Source: JABDMH01 sp965223165 (lineage in GTDB: Bacteria; Bacteroidota; Bacteroidia; Chitinophagales; Saprospiraceae). Taken from it: a stretch of DNA of 64,000 nucleotides. The stretch spans positions 310,001 to 374,000 of the forward strand of contig CBDCVQ010000014.1 in the NCBI GenBank assembly GCA_965223165.1, written 5' to 3'. The translations under genes and the position numbers were made by a program. Position 1 is the stretch's first letter. Every line of letters begins with the position of its first letter. Shown in pieces: positions 40,488 to 49,729 of this stretch. The notes under the pieces are model-generated. The model saw nothing but the letters and a program-made list of their open reading frames with translations. It was not told where the DNA came from and did not search any database.

Positions 40488-42690
40488 CCAGCTGCAACAA
40501 CCTAGGCACCGCCGATGTCATGCTATTGTTTTGCACAAAAATGGTGGCCGGCAGGCGACGGCAGAGTTCATCCATCTGATCGACTTTTCCCTCAATATTG
40601 GCGGGGTCCAGTTGCGGCAGTCCCAACATCACAATTTCTGCCTCCGCGCTCTTTTGCAGAAGCACTTGCTGAAATGGCTGATCACTTATGGTAACATCTA
40701 CCTCAGCACGAATCCTGCTCTTGGGCAATACCGCTCGGATACCGCGCTGCATCGCTTCTTGCTCTTCCTCTGTCCGCACCAAAGATCGAATCACGATTTT
40801 GGCATGCCGGTAGTTCTGATTGAGTTGCAGCATGTAGGCCAACAGCAACATGAGATCTCCATTGTTCTCCTGTCCACCCCACCAGATGTCGATCGAATCG
40901 CACACCTCTGGCAGGGCCTTGGTAAAGCGAATCAGCAGCACATTTTTGCCGCTGTCAGCAATCTCGCTGATAATCCCTAGTTGCCGAACTTGGGCGGCTC
41001 GCTCCTCTGACCACCCGAAGACGATCGTATTTGTGCGCAGGTTGGCGATGCCATGGGCTTTGGAGATATCCAGGATGCCCCTGTGCAGATCGGATACGGC
41101 GTGCACCTCGCAAAAGGCTTGCAGCCCGTGCTTCTCGAGCGTCGATGCCATCCCCAGCTCCATGGGTTTACGCTCCTCATAGGGCACTTTTTCGTCTCCG
41201 AGCAGGAGCTTGGCGATGGTGAGAACGCCGTGATTTTGACCCAAGGCCTCTACCAGTTTGACCAACTGAATGCGCGACTCAATATCTTGGACAAAGAGCA
41301 AGAGCAACGGCCGCCAGTTTCTTGCATGGATTTTTCGCTTGCCCAGTTGCAGCAAGGAATATCGGCTGATATTGTACCAGAAGCCGGCGGAGACATCGCC
41401 CCATCGTTGCTCGAGCGACCTTGATTTCAGCCAACCGTACAGCACCGCCTCCAAGGTCAGGGCAAGCAAGCATGCCAACGGACTGACCAGAAACATCACG
41501 CCGATCGCACCCGCGGCACCCAGGAGAGAGACGTACCATGGCACTTTAATGCGAGGCCGGTAGGACGGCTCTGCCACCAGCTGCTCGATCGCTGCGCTGA
41601 CGTTGATGGCCACGTAGAGGGTCAAGAACAGTACGGATACAAACTGGGCCACGGTATTTAGGTCGCCCAATAAGACTGCCCCTAACGCCAAGGCTCCGCT
41701 GATCCAGGTCGCCACCGTAGGCTGACCGGACTTGGAGAGCTTGGACAGAAACTTGGGGGCCAATCCGTCCATAGACAGTGCCTGCAGGACACGAGGTCCG
41801 CCAAGAATGCTGCCAAATGCGGAGGATAGGATCGCTCCCCACACGGCGGGATAGATGAGGATGCCTCCCAGAAATGCGACCTTCGTCCAGGTGGTCACAC
41901 CTGCTTCAGGATCTACCAAGTCTGCATGGGTCAAGACCAGCGTAATCGATAGCAAGACGGGAATGAGAAGATAAATGGCCACTCCGGACAGCACGGCGCC
42001 CAACGTACCTATGGGAATCGATTTGCGAGGATCCTTAAGGTCGCCGCTCATGCCGATGCCCGCCGTAAAGCCCGTGACTGCCGGGAAAAAGACGGCAAAG
42101 ACATACCAAAAGCCCTGCGGCGCCGAATCATACGTGGCGGCCCAGCTGGGACTTTGCAGATCGTTACTTAGTACCCCAATGGCCAGGGCCAGGATAGATA
42201 GACCCACGATGATCATAATGGGGATTTGTGCCTTGAGAGCGAGCGCGGCACTCTTACCCGACAGTGCCGTCACCAATACGATCAGGATCGCGGCAAATAA
42301 TTGAATGCCATAACCTGGGAGGGCTCCCCAGGTCTCCGGCCACAAAACCAGCAGTGCCTCTGCCAGACCCAGGCAGTAAAAGGTGACGCTTAGTGTACGG
42401 CACAGATAAAGTGGAATCCCTATAGCACCCCCAGGCTCCAACCCCAGGCTGCGCGACACCAAATAGTACTCACCCCCTACGCCTACCTGAATATTGGTCG
42501 CGATGGCCGAAGCGCTCAGGCCCGTGATGAAGGTGATCGAACTGGCCAACACGACGATCAGCATGGTCCAGCCCAGGCCTACGTTGCCGACGACCCAGCC
42601 AAATCGTAGGTACATGATCAAGCCCAGGATGGTCAGGATGCTGGGCGTGTACACGCCGAGGAATGTTCCAAATTTTTTCGGTTCGGACAT
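40480..42690 (-). CDS. APC-superfamily transporter, SLC12 cation-chloride-like
   Basis: A protein of 736 residues from the ATG at 42690 (MSEPKKFGTFLGVYTPSILT). The N-terminal half has about 12 hydrophobic segments, including ILGLIMYLRFGWVVGNVGLG, FITGLSASAIATNIQVGVGG and AIGIPLYLCRTLSVTFYCLG. The motif and order fit the Na-K-Cl cotransporter branch (SLC12/CCC). The C-terminal ~250 residues are soluble and regulatory (RNWRPLLLLFVQDIESRIQL, FTKALPEVCDSIDIWWGGQE). Longer in-frame starts (to 42807) add a basic stretch and are unlikely. The physiological ion or substrate is not proven. Confidence 0.85.
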   Translation of the reverse strand: MSEPKKFGTFLGVYTPSILTILGLIMYLRFGWVVGNVGLGWTMLIVVLASSITFITGLSASAIATNIQVGVGGEYYLVSRSLGLEPGGAIGIPLYLCRTLSVTFYCLGLAEALLVLWPETWGALPGYGIQLFAAILIVLVTALSGKSAALALKAQIPIMIIVGLSILALAIGVLSNDLQSPSWAATYDSAPQGFWYVFAVFFPAVTGFTAGIGMSGDLKDPRKSIPIGTLGAVLSGVAIYLLIPVLLSITLVLTHADLVDPEAGVTTWTKVAFLGGILIYPAVWGAILSSAFGSILGGPRVLQALSMDGLAPKFLSKLSKSGQPTVATWISGALALGAVLLGDLNTVAQFVSVLFLTLYVAINVSAAIEQLVAEPSYRPRIKVPWYVSLLGAAGAIGVMFLVSPLACLLALTLEAVLYGWLKSRSLEQRWGDVSAGFWYNISRYSLLQLGKRKIHARNWRPLLLLFVQDIESRIQLVKLVEALGQNHGVLTIAKLLLGDEKVPYEERKPMELGMASTLEKHGLQAFCEVHAVSDLHRGILDISKAHGIANLRTNTIVFGWSEERAAQVRQLGIISEIADSGKNVLLIRFTKALPEVCDSIDIWWGGQENNGDLMLLLAYMLQLNQNYRHAKIVIRSLVRTEEEQEAMQRGIRAVLPKSRIRAEVDVTISDQPFQQVLLQKSAEAEIVMLGLPQLDPANIEGKVDQMDELCRRLPATIFVQNNSMTSAVPRLLQLEQ

Positions 42691-42871
42691 AGTAGGTGAT
42701 GTGATAGGGAAAATAGAGATTTTTCTCCACCTCATTCGCCTTCTAATGGCAGCATAATTACCGGCTGGCATGCTCCGGCCGCAACACATATGTTGACGAA
42801 TCGTCATATGAGGCGGTCACCTGAGGTAATGAGAGATTAACTATTTTGCCGACCGACACAAACCTCGGCCT

Positions 42872-44128
42872 ATGAGATCGTTCACCTTGACTTTGCTCTT
42901 GCTCGCCACTCCAGCACTAGTGGCTGCCCAGACCCTGATTCTTCGGGCAAAACAATACTTGGATGTCCATGCGGGGGTCTTGGTCTCGCCCGCGGTCATT
43001 GTGGTGAAGGACGGCCTGATCTTGTCGGTAAATCCCGAAGATCTTCCCCCGGATGCAGAGGAGGTTGATCTGGGCACACAAACCTTACTACCCGGATTGA
43101 TCGACATGCACACCCACCTAATGTATGACCTGGAAATCCTTACCAGCAATCGCACCTTGTCTGAGACCTTGCCCGACTATACGCTGCGAGGGGTCAAGAA
43201 TGCCCACACCACCCTAATGGCAGGATTTACGACGGTGCGGGATGTTGGATCGAGCGGCTTTGGCGACGTAGCGCTCAATAAAGCCATCCAGAAAGGGTAT
43301 ATCATCGGTCCTGAGATCTTCGCCTCGGGTCACACCATTGGCATTACCGGCGGTCATGCGGATGTGACGGGTTTCGCTCCCAACATCGCGGAGCAGGACT
43401 ATCGTGCCGGGATCGCCGATGGCAAGGATGAAGTGCTGAAGGCCACCCGATACCAGATCAAGCACGGGGTACGCTCCATCAAGGTAGCTGCCACCGCGGG
43501 CGTGCTCTCCTTTGAAGGTCCCGCCGGAGCGCAGCAGTACACCATCGAAGAGATGGAGGCCATCGTTGAAGAGGCAGGTAGACATGGGATTAAGGTGGCG
43601 GCTCATGCCCACGGACGGGATGGGATACTGGCGGCGGTCAAGGCAGGCGTACACTCCATCGAGCATGGATCGCTGCTCGACGAAGAGATCATCGAGGAGA
43701 TGAAAAAAAGAGGCACGTTTCTCGTGCCCACCTGCTACATTCCTTACTCCGTGGATCTAAGTCGCTTCCCCCCCATCATGCGCAAGAAGGCCATCGAGGT
43801 CTCCGCCGCCTCCAAGAAAAGCGTCGAGCTCGCCATCAAAGCGGGTGTCAATATGGCTTTTGGAACAGATGCAGCTGTGATCCCTCATGGAGACAACGCC
43901 AAAGAGTTTAAAATCTTGGTACAGAGCGGAATGACCGAGGTAGAGGCCATCCGCACCGCGACGTTGCACGCAGCTCGATTGTTGGGTGTAGAGGACCGTG
44001 GGGTAATCTCCGCAGGCAAGTTGGCTGACCTCATCGCAGTAGAAGGGGATCCGTTGCAAGACATCACCGTGCTGGAGGAGGTGTCGTTCGTAATGCGGCG
44101 TGGCCAAATTCACAAGCAGCCAGAGTGA
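42872..44128 (+). CDS. Exported metal-dependent amidohydrolase (paralogue)
   Basis: A protein of 418 residues with a signal peptide (MRSFTLTLLLLATPALVAAQ). Active-site segments: GLIDMHTHLMYD (HxH), SIKVAATAGVLS (likely bridging lysine), KVAAHAHGRDG, SIEHGSLLDEE and AFGTDAAVIPHGD. It belongs to the same imidazolonepropionase / Xaa-Pro dipeptidase-like family as the protein at 28964-30196, and the two are recognisably related. The substrate is unknown. Confidence 0.92.
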   Translation: MRSFTLTLLLLATPALVAAQTLILRAKQYLDVHAGVLVSPAVIVVKDGLILSVNPEDLPPDAEEVDLGTQTLLPGLIDMHTHLMYDLEILTSNRTLSETLPDYTLRGVKNAHTTLMAGFTTVRDVGSSGFGDVALNKAIQKGYIIGPEIFASGHTIGITGGHADVTGFAPNIAEQDYRAGIADGKDEVLKATRYQIKHGVRSIKVAATAGVLSFEGPAGAQQYTIEEMEAIVEEAGRHGIKVAAHAHGRDGILAAVKAGVHSIEHGSLLDEEIIEEMKKRGTFLVPTCYIPYSVDLSRFPPIMRKKAIEVSAASKKSVELAIKAGVNMAFGTDAAVIPHGDNAKEFKILVQSGMTEVEAIRTATLHAARLLGVEDRGVISAGKLADLIAVEGDPLQDITVLEEVSFVMRRGQIHKQPE

Positions 44129-44200
44129 CGGGGGTCGACTGTGCACTGACCGACGGGGCCATCATGGACAGCCTCAACATTGTCCGCTGATATTTGATCT

Positions 44201-45121
44201 ATGGGATACTTTATCGCCCTCCAAGGCAAGAGATTCAAGCGTAACCTGGCAGAGTTGGGCATTCCAATTTGGCTGGTAGTTGTAATGGCGCCGCCACTTT
44301 TCTTTGCCCTCTCAAAATATCTCTTTGTAAAAACCTCTTACGCGGCAACCATCTATGTCTTCATAGCCGCTACGCTCTTAATGCAACTTGGCGCAACCAG
44401 CCGGATTGATCACTTACGACAGATATTTGCAAAGACTACGTTTAGGAGATTGAGGTGGCTGGAAAACGGACTGCTCTCACTGCCCTTCGTCTGCTATCTG
44501 CTGTACGAAAGCAAGTTTAGTCTAGCCGGCGCGCTCATTGGACTCGCCATCCTTTACCCCTTTGTAAATGCCCGGATAAAAATCCATGTCGTGCTTCCCA
44601 CCCCCTTTCGAAGATTTCCCTTTGAGTTTATTGTGGGGTTTAGGAGGTCGGTGCTGCTTTTGGCCCTCACCTATTATATACTGATCAAGGCCGTACAGGT
44701 AGATAATGCCAATCTGGGTCTGGTGGCTTTAGGCCTGACCATTCTGATTGGGATATCGTACTACTTTAAGCCTGAGCACCCTTACTTTGTGTGGATCTAT
44801 CGGCTGTCCTGTCGCGATTTCCTGATCCATAAAGTCCGCACGTCTTTGCTGTGCGTGAGTATCCTGACCTTGCCCATGCTGGTGGTTTTGGCCATAGCGT
44901 TTCCCCAGCAGCTGCTTATCATAGTCATTATCCAATCCGTGGGATTTGTTTTGTTGGCCACGGCGGTTTTAGCAAAGTACTCGGCATTTCCTCGGGAAAT
45001 GAGCTTGCCTCAAGCCTTGCTATTCGCCTTGAGTCTCTGGTTTCCCCCCGTGCTGTTGTTGGTTGTACCTATATTCTATCGTCAAGCTGTCAAAAGGCTA
45101 AATGACATTCTAATATGCTGA
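44201..45121 (+). CDS. Membrane protein, probable ABC exporter permease subunit
   Basis: A protein of 306 residues with about eight hydrophobic segments (SYAATIYVFIAATLLMQLG, LENGLLSLPFVCYLLYE, SVLLLALTYYILIKAVQVDN, LLCVSILTLPMLVVLAIAFP, ALLFALSLWFPPVLLLVVPI). I recognise no conserved permease family. The overlap of seven bases with a downstream ATPase gene strongly suggests a two-component ABC exporter. Confidence 0.6.
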   Translation: MGYFIALQGKRFKRNLAELGIPIWLVVVMAPPLFFALSKYLFVKTSYAATIYVFIAATLLMQLGATSRIDHLRQIFAKTTFRRLRWLENGLLSLPFVCYLLYESKFSLAGALIGLAILYPFVNARIKIHVVLPTPFRRFPFEFIVGFRRSVLLLALTYYILIKAVQVDNANLGLVALGLTILIGISYYFKPEHPYFVWIYRLSCRDFLIHKVRTSLLCVSILTLPMLVVLAIAFPQQLLIIVIIQSVGFVLLATAVLAKYSAFPREMSLPQALLFALSLWFPPVLLLVVPIFYRQAVKRLNDILIC

Positions 45122-45792
45122 GTGTACGAGCTCTCTCGAAGTCGTTTGGAAGAAAGCCCGTGCTAAGTAAGATCGACTTGGAGCTGACCGCTGGAAGCAT
45201 TCACGGAATCGTGGGAGAAAATGGTGCTGGAAAGACCACCTTATTTCGATGTATCGCCGGTCTTGAAGATCACACAGGTGAAGTGAAAACTTCGTTGCCT
45301 AACCTGAAGAATCTACTGGGTTTTCTGCCGACAAATCCTCATTTCCTCTCGAGGATTACCGGATGGGAATACCTTAAACTCATGTGTGTAGCACGTGGTA
45401 TCAAGGAGGAGGGCTTTGATCACAAGAATATTTTTGACTTGCCCTTGAATCAATATGCGGAGACCTATTCTACCGGCATGAAAAAGAAGCTGGCGCTACT
45501 GGCCATCTTATTGCAGCACAATGAAATATTTATCCTCGATGAGCCTTTCAACGGCGTAGATATCCAAAGCAATATGCTCATCTCGAAGATCATGATGGAA
45601 TTGAAAGCTAAGCGCAAATTGGTTTTGATCTCCTCCCACATATTTTCCACGCTGCGAGAACAATGCGATGAAATACATCTATTAAAAGAGGGTCGAATTG
45701 CGCAGACCGCCACCGGCGAAAACTTCGATGCTCTAGATGATCAAATGCAAGGTATTGCGATAGACGACAAGCTTAGTCGACTCGGCATTTAA
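45115..45792 (+). CDS. ABC transporter ATP-binding protein
   Basis: A protein of 225 residues with all ABC features: Walker A GENGAGKTT, Q-loop region around FLPTNPHFLSRITGWEYLKL, signature TYSTGMKKKLALLAI, Walker B IFILDEPFNGVD and switch LVLISSHIF. It overlaps the upstream membrane protein gene by seven bases and presumably energises it. The exported compound is not evident from the sequence. Confidence 0.95.
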   Translation: MLSVRALSKSFGRKPVLSKIDLELTAGSIHGIVGENGAGKTTLFRCIAGLEDHTGEVKTSLPNLKNLLGFLPTNPHFLSRITGWEYLKLMCVARGIKEEGFDHKNIFDLPLNQYAETYSTGMKKKLALLAILLQHNEIFILDEPFNGVDIQSNMLISKIMMELKAKRKLVLISSHIFSTLREQCDEIHLLKEGRIAQTATGENFDALDDQMQGIAIDDKLSRLGI

Positions 45793-45845
45793 TTGCATGC
45801 AACAGCCATTTTGCCCTACATTAGTGCCGAGCCCTTTGAAGACTT

Positions 45846-47837
45846 GTGAAAAACCAAATTGACACGACAGGTTGGCACCTGCCGACCCTTCTCATAGGAT
45901 TCGCCATCTGGGGTTTATACCTGATCGGACTGGCCGATCCGGTAGACTGGTGGGGGGTTCATTTTCTTGCCTTTGTGCCGCCCAGCTGGCGATGGCTGAT
46001 CCTGCTCGCCAGTGCCACAGCTATCATCTGGGCCGCTTCCCCTAGGGCCAACAAACCAACGGACCAGGCATCAAATGAACCGCCGTCCTGGCTTACCCCG
46101 ACGACCATTTGGATCGTGGCCCTGGGAATGGGAATACTTTTCTACAACTTCCCATTTGCCAACGACATCTATGGTGACGCCATTATTTTGAGTCAAAGTC
46201 TGGATTCTGGCCTAGAAAAGATGCCAGAGCATTGGAAGGAAGGCCTCTACAATCTGGCTTTCACGCCTTCAGCTGGCCGTCGTACCATGATTGCGCTGAT
46301 GGGATGGATCGTGCTATGGACCGGAAGCACCTTTGGTGGCGTACTCCTTGGGTTTAGTGTCCTATTTGGTATCCTGTTCGTCGTGCTATGGCTCCATCTG
46401 GTGCGGACGTTTATTTCCCATCCGACCTGGCTACTAGTGCTCGCCGTCATCGGTCTGAGCGCTCCCTTCATGCAGATTTTTTATGGGCACATGGAGTTTT
46501 ACGCCATCACCTACACCTTGCAGTTGGCCTGGCTCAGCTCGCTGCTCCTGCACCTCAAGCACCGACGGGCATCCTATTACTACCTGCTCTTCCCGCTTTG
46601 GCTACTGTGCATGAAGGTTCATCCCACCTCCCTACTTCTATTGCCGGCCTTGCTTTTAGTCACCTGTCATCGATACGGAGACCGGCTTCCTACCATAAAG
46701 AAGCTGCTTAATTGGCGGGCGGTTTTGTCCTTTCTCTTGGTCCCCATCCTCTTGGCCGGAGCATATTTGTATTTCATTGTCTTTGAAAGTCAGACGGACA
46801 CACGCAAGCTGGAGGGCACCGAAGATCTGGATCACATATTCTTACCATTATTCTCGCCTGAACCACCTCTGGACAGGTATAACCTATTGAGTGTGAACCA
46901 CATCTTCGATTTCTTCAATGTCATCCTACTCTGGACGCCGCCAGGCCTGTTCTTGTTGGCATTACTTTTCGTGGGATTTCGGAGAAGGCCCTCGCTCCAA
47001 CCCCTTCCCGTACTCATCATAGGGTTTACGCTGATACTATACTCGATATTTCTATTCGTTGTTAATCCGCTACTTTCCATGCCCATGGATTGGGACCTTT
47101 TCTGCTTGCCCGCTGTACTACTGCTCCTGTTGCTCATGCTATTGATACAGCAGACAAATGCCCGATTACCAGCGCCTCGTCAAACATTGGTGGCGACCCT
47201 AGGCCTGGCTCTATTGTCGCTGCCCATCTTTGCCATCAACCACTCCATGCCCGCCACCTCGCAGCGTCTGGAAGCCCTCGGCATCCGAATATTTAAAACC
47301 TACTATGACTGGTCGGAGACCACGCTGCTCACAGCCGTAGGCATGATGCACCGAGAACAGGTAACGTCAGATTACATTGAGCGCAAATTGAAGATTACCG
47401 ATCGACTAAAAGACTATGCCATACCAGCCAACGATACCATCTACGCGATACTCCTGCTCGATAATGGCCTATACTACCAACAGGTGGAGCAAGATCATGA
47501 AAAAGCAAGAGCACAGTTTCTCGAGGCGCTCTCGTACCAGCCCCAAGACGCCAACCTAAAGCTCAAACTACTGGAATCCTGCTTCCGACTGGGCCGCTAC
47601 GAAGAATCCTTCGGCTATGCCCAGCAACTCGTCGAACGTGAATACCCCAACCGCCAAAAAGCCCTGCGGATGGCCATTCATGCCGCCCTAGAGGCTCATC
47701 ACCCCACCGAAGCCGGAAATTACTGCCAGCAGTACCTGACCCACTGGCCCGATGACCCAACCATCCGTGCTGTCAGTGGAGAATTGGAAATAGGGGCGCC
47801 CCCAGAATCTATTCTACGCCACTTCCGACGGGACTAG
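45846..47837 (+). CDS. Polytopic membrane protein with C-terminal TPR repeats
   Basis: A protein of 663 residues starting at a GTG at 45846 (MKNQIDTTGWHLPTLLIGFA). At least ten hydrophobic segments occupy residues ~10-480, an arrangement seen in GT-C/PMT-like glycosyltransferases. A short loop near FPFANDIYGDAIILSQSL could be the first extracytoplasmic loop with an acidic residue. Residues ~545-650 are tetratricopeptide-like (YYQQVEQDHEKARAQFLEAL, LLESCFRLGRYEESFGYAQQ). Function is not assigned. Confidence 0.72.
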   Translation: MKNQIDTTGWHLPTLLIGFAIWGLYLIGLADPVDWWGVHFLAFVPPSWRWLILLASATAIIWAASPRANKPTDQASNEPPSWLTPTTIWIVALGMGILFYNFPFANDIYGDAIILSQSLDSGLEKMPEHWKEGLYNLAFTPSAGRRTMIALMGWIVLWTGSTFGGVLLGFSVLFGILFVVLWLHLVRTFISHPTWLLVLAVIGLSAPFMQIFYGHMEFYAITYTLQLAWLSSLLLHLKHRRASYYYLLFPLWLLCMKVHPTSLLLLPALLLVTCHRYGDRLPTIKKLLNWRAVLSFLLVPILLAGAYLYFIVFESQTDTRKLEGTEDLDHIFLPLFSPEPPLDRYNLLSVNHIFDFFNVILLWTPPGLFLLALLFVGFRRRPSLQPLPVLIIGFTLILYSIFLFVVNPLLSMPMDWDLFCLPAVLLLLLLMLLIQQTNARLPAPRQTLVATLGLALLSLPIFAINHSMPATSQRLEALGIRIFKTYYDWSETTLLTAVGMMHREQVTSDYIERKLKITDRLKDYAIPANDTIYAILLLDNGLYYQQVEQDHEKARAQFLEALSYQPQDANLKLKLLESCFRLGRYEESFGYAQQLVEREYPNRQKALRMAIHAALEAHHPTEAGNYCQQYLTHWPDDPTIRAVSGELEIGAPPESILRHFRRD

Positions 47838-47996
47838 CGAGGGCTGAGTTGGCGAGGGCCGGGTTAGGGAGGTATGGGTTTGGTCTGGCATGGTCGCCAG
47901 CTCGCCAAGACTCAAGTTCACCCAAGTCAGTGTTAACTCCAGTCACTCTGAACGCTGAACGCCAACGCACTCGCTCACAAACCGTACCTTTAGACC
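47838..47996. other. Intergenic repeats and leader
   Basis: About 160 bases of degenerate direct words (gcgagggctgag, gcgagggccggg, cgccagctcgcc, ctgaacgctgaacgccaacg) before the NYN gene. These resemble other repeats in this window. The last bases contain gtacctttagacc, close to a Bacteroidota -7 element directly before the ATG, but it would give a very short leader. Confidence 0.3.
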
Positions 47997-48749
47997 ATGA
48001 ATACCAACCTGGCCGTGCTAATCGACGGCGATAATATCCCGGCGGTGCATGTTACCGAGATGATGGAGGAAATTGCGAAATACGGCAATCCGACCATCAA
48101 GAGAATTTATGGAGACTGGACTAATCCTCATCTAAAGAAATGGAAGAACCTGCTCTTGGATCACGCCATTAATCCCGTGCAGCAGTACAGCTATACCTCG
48201 GGAAAGAATGCTACGGACTCCGCCATGATCATCGATGCCATGGATATATTGTACTCGGATAAGGTACATGGCTTCTGCCTGGTGTCTAGCGACAGCGATT
48301 TTACCCGATTGGCCACACGCCTGCGGGAGGCCGGCATGCAGGTGATCGGCATGGGTGAAAAAAAGACCCCCAATCCATTTATTGCGGCGTGCGATAAATT
48401 TGTCTACCTGGAGATTTTGAAGACACCCGTCAAGTCCAGCAAATCGGATGAAAGAGAATCCCCCCGCGAAAGCGTGGACAAAGTCACACCCAAAGTGATT
48501 CGATTGATCGCAAGCACCATCCGAGATCTTTCGGACGACGAAGGATGGGCCTTTCTGGGAGATGTCGGCAGTCTGCTACAGAAAAAGCAACCGAATTTTG
48601 ATTCCAGGAATTATGGATTTCAAAAATTGACACCACTGATTACTGCCATTGGACAATTTGAGGTAGAAAGCCGCGAAGCCCCGGGGAGCAGGCATAAGCT
48701 CATCTTCGTCAAAAACAAAGAGAAAAGAGGTCGCCGACGAAAATCGTAA
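47997..48749 (+). CDS. NYN/PIN-like domain protein with OST-HTH-like tail
   Basis: A protein of 250 residues of the LabA/DUF88 type. The NYN catalytic acids are in NLAVLIDGDNIPA, NATDSAMIIDAMDILY and FCLVSSDSDFTRLATRLREA, all typical of metal-dependent RNases. The C-terminal part (VIRLIASTIRDLSDDEGWAF onward, SLLQKKQPNFDSRNYGFQKL) is the OST-HTH/LOTUS-like module that binds RNA. It probably acts on RNA; the target is unknown. The C-terminus is very basic (NKEKRGRRRKS). Confidence 0.88.
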   Translation: MNTNLAVLIDGDNIPAVHVTEMMEEIAKYGNPTIKRIYGDWTNPHLKKWKNLLLDHAINPVQQYSYTSGKNATDSAMIIDAMDILYSDKVHGFCLVSSDSDFTRLATRLREAGMQVIGMGEKKTPNPFIAACDKFVYLEILKTPVKSSKSDERESPRESVDKVTPKVIRLIASTIRDLSDDEGWAFLGDVGSLLQKKQPNFDSRNYGFQKLTPLITAIGQFEVESREAPGSRHKLIFVKNKEKRGRRRKS

Positions 48750-48789
48750 CTTATCTTGCGAGGGACGATCCTCCAAAGTAAGTGATACC

Positions 48790-49647
48790 TTGATCCGAGC
48801 GCTCCTACTTGCCGCCACCATCGCCTCTGCCGTAGCATTCACGATCGGCGAATCGCCGACCGAACCCACCGGCTACGACCTAACCAGACAAATGATCGAT
48901 CGAACCAAGCGCATTCAAACCATGAGGTATCGGGTGAAGAAGCAGGAACGCATCGAGGACAATCTCAAGGTACAGATAAGCTCAGTAAAGCTCACCCGCC
49001 AGCCCTTTCAGGTCTACACCCGCCAAGAGCATCCGAAGGCCGGCATCGAGGTACTTTACGTGGAAGGAACCAATAAGGGCCGGGCCTTGGTCAACCCCAA
49101 TGGCTTTCCGTGGATGAACCTCAATCTCGATCCGCTGGGCAAGATCATGCGCAAGAATCAGCACCATCTGATCCTCCATTCCGGCTACGACCATGTCGTA
49201 TCCATCCTTGAACATCTGCAGTCAAAATACGGTGACCAAGCCCGTGAGATGATCACGTTAAAGGGTCAGACAGTCTACGATGGACACGACTGTTGGATCG
49301 TACAGTTTGACAACCCCGATTTCTCTTTTGCACCACATACCGTCGAGGCCGGAGAAACCATTTCCAGCATTGCAAAAAAGGAGGGCATTAACGAATACAT
49401 GATTGTCCAGCGCAATGAGGAAGTGGACAACTACCACGACCTCAAAGTGGGTCAGGTAATCTCCCTGCCGACCGACTACTGCCAAAAGATGACTCTTTAC
49501 ATCGACAAGATCCGCCTGCTGCCATTGCGCTTCAAAATCGATGATGATCTCGGGTTGTACGAGATGTACGAATTTCTTGACATGAGAATTGATGTGCCGA
49601 TCGACAGTCACGAGTTTACTCCCGAGTTCCATGACTATGGATTTTAG
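48790..49647 (+). CDS. DUF1571 protein with internal LysM domain
   Basis: A protein of 285 residues with a probable TTG start at 48790 (about 40 bases after the NYN stop) and a signal peptide (IRALLLAATIASAVAFTIG). The DUF1571 outline is seen in RTKRIQTMRYRVKKQERIED, TRQPFQVYTRQEHPKAGIEV and the C-terminal LPLRFKIDDDLGLYEMYEFL. Between the DUF1571 halves, residues ~180-232 (HTVEAGETISSIAKKEGI, NYHDLKVGQVISLP) form a LysM domain that would bind peptidoglycan. It is probably periplasmic, with unknown activity. Confidence 0.75.
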   Translation: MIRALLLAATIASAVAFTIGESPTEPTGYDLTRQMIDRTKRIQTMRYRVKKQERIEDNLKVQISSVKLTRQPFQVYTRQEHPKAGIEVLYVEGTNKGRALVNPNGFPWMNLNLDPLGKIMRKNQHHLILHSGYDHVVSILEHLQSKYGDQAREMITLKGQTVYDGHDCWIVQFDNPDFSFAPHTVEAGETISSIAKKEGINEYMIVQRNEEVDNYHDLKVGQVISLPTDYCQKMTLYIDKIRLLPLRFKIDDDLGLYEMYEFLDMRIDVPIDSHEFTPEFHDYGF

Positions 49648-49729
49648 GGTACCGCGTTTACGGTGGCAACATTCGCAGATAAATTGACTATCTTAATAGA
49701 TCGCCCAATCCCTTTGCCATCATCCATCC

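Noticed and set aside
40045..40980. Long plus-strand frame across the second satellite and into the transporter
   Set aside because: It is the product of the hexamer and lies antisense to the well-supported transporter gene.
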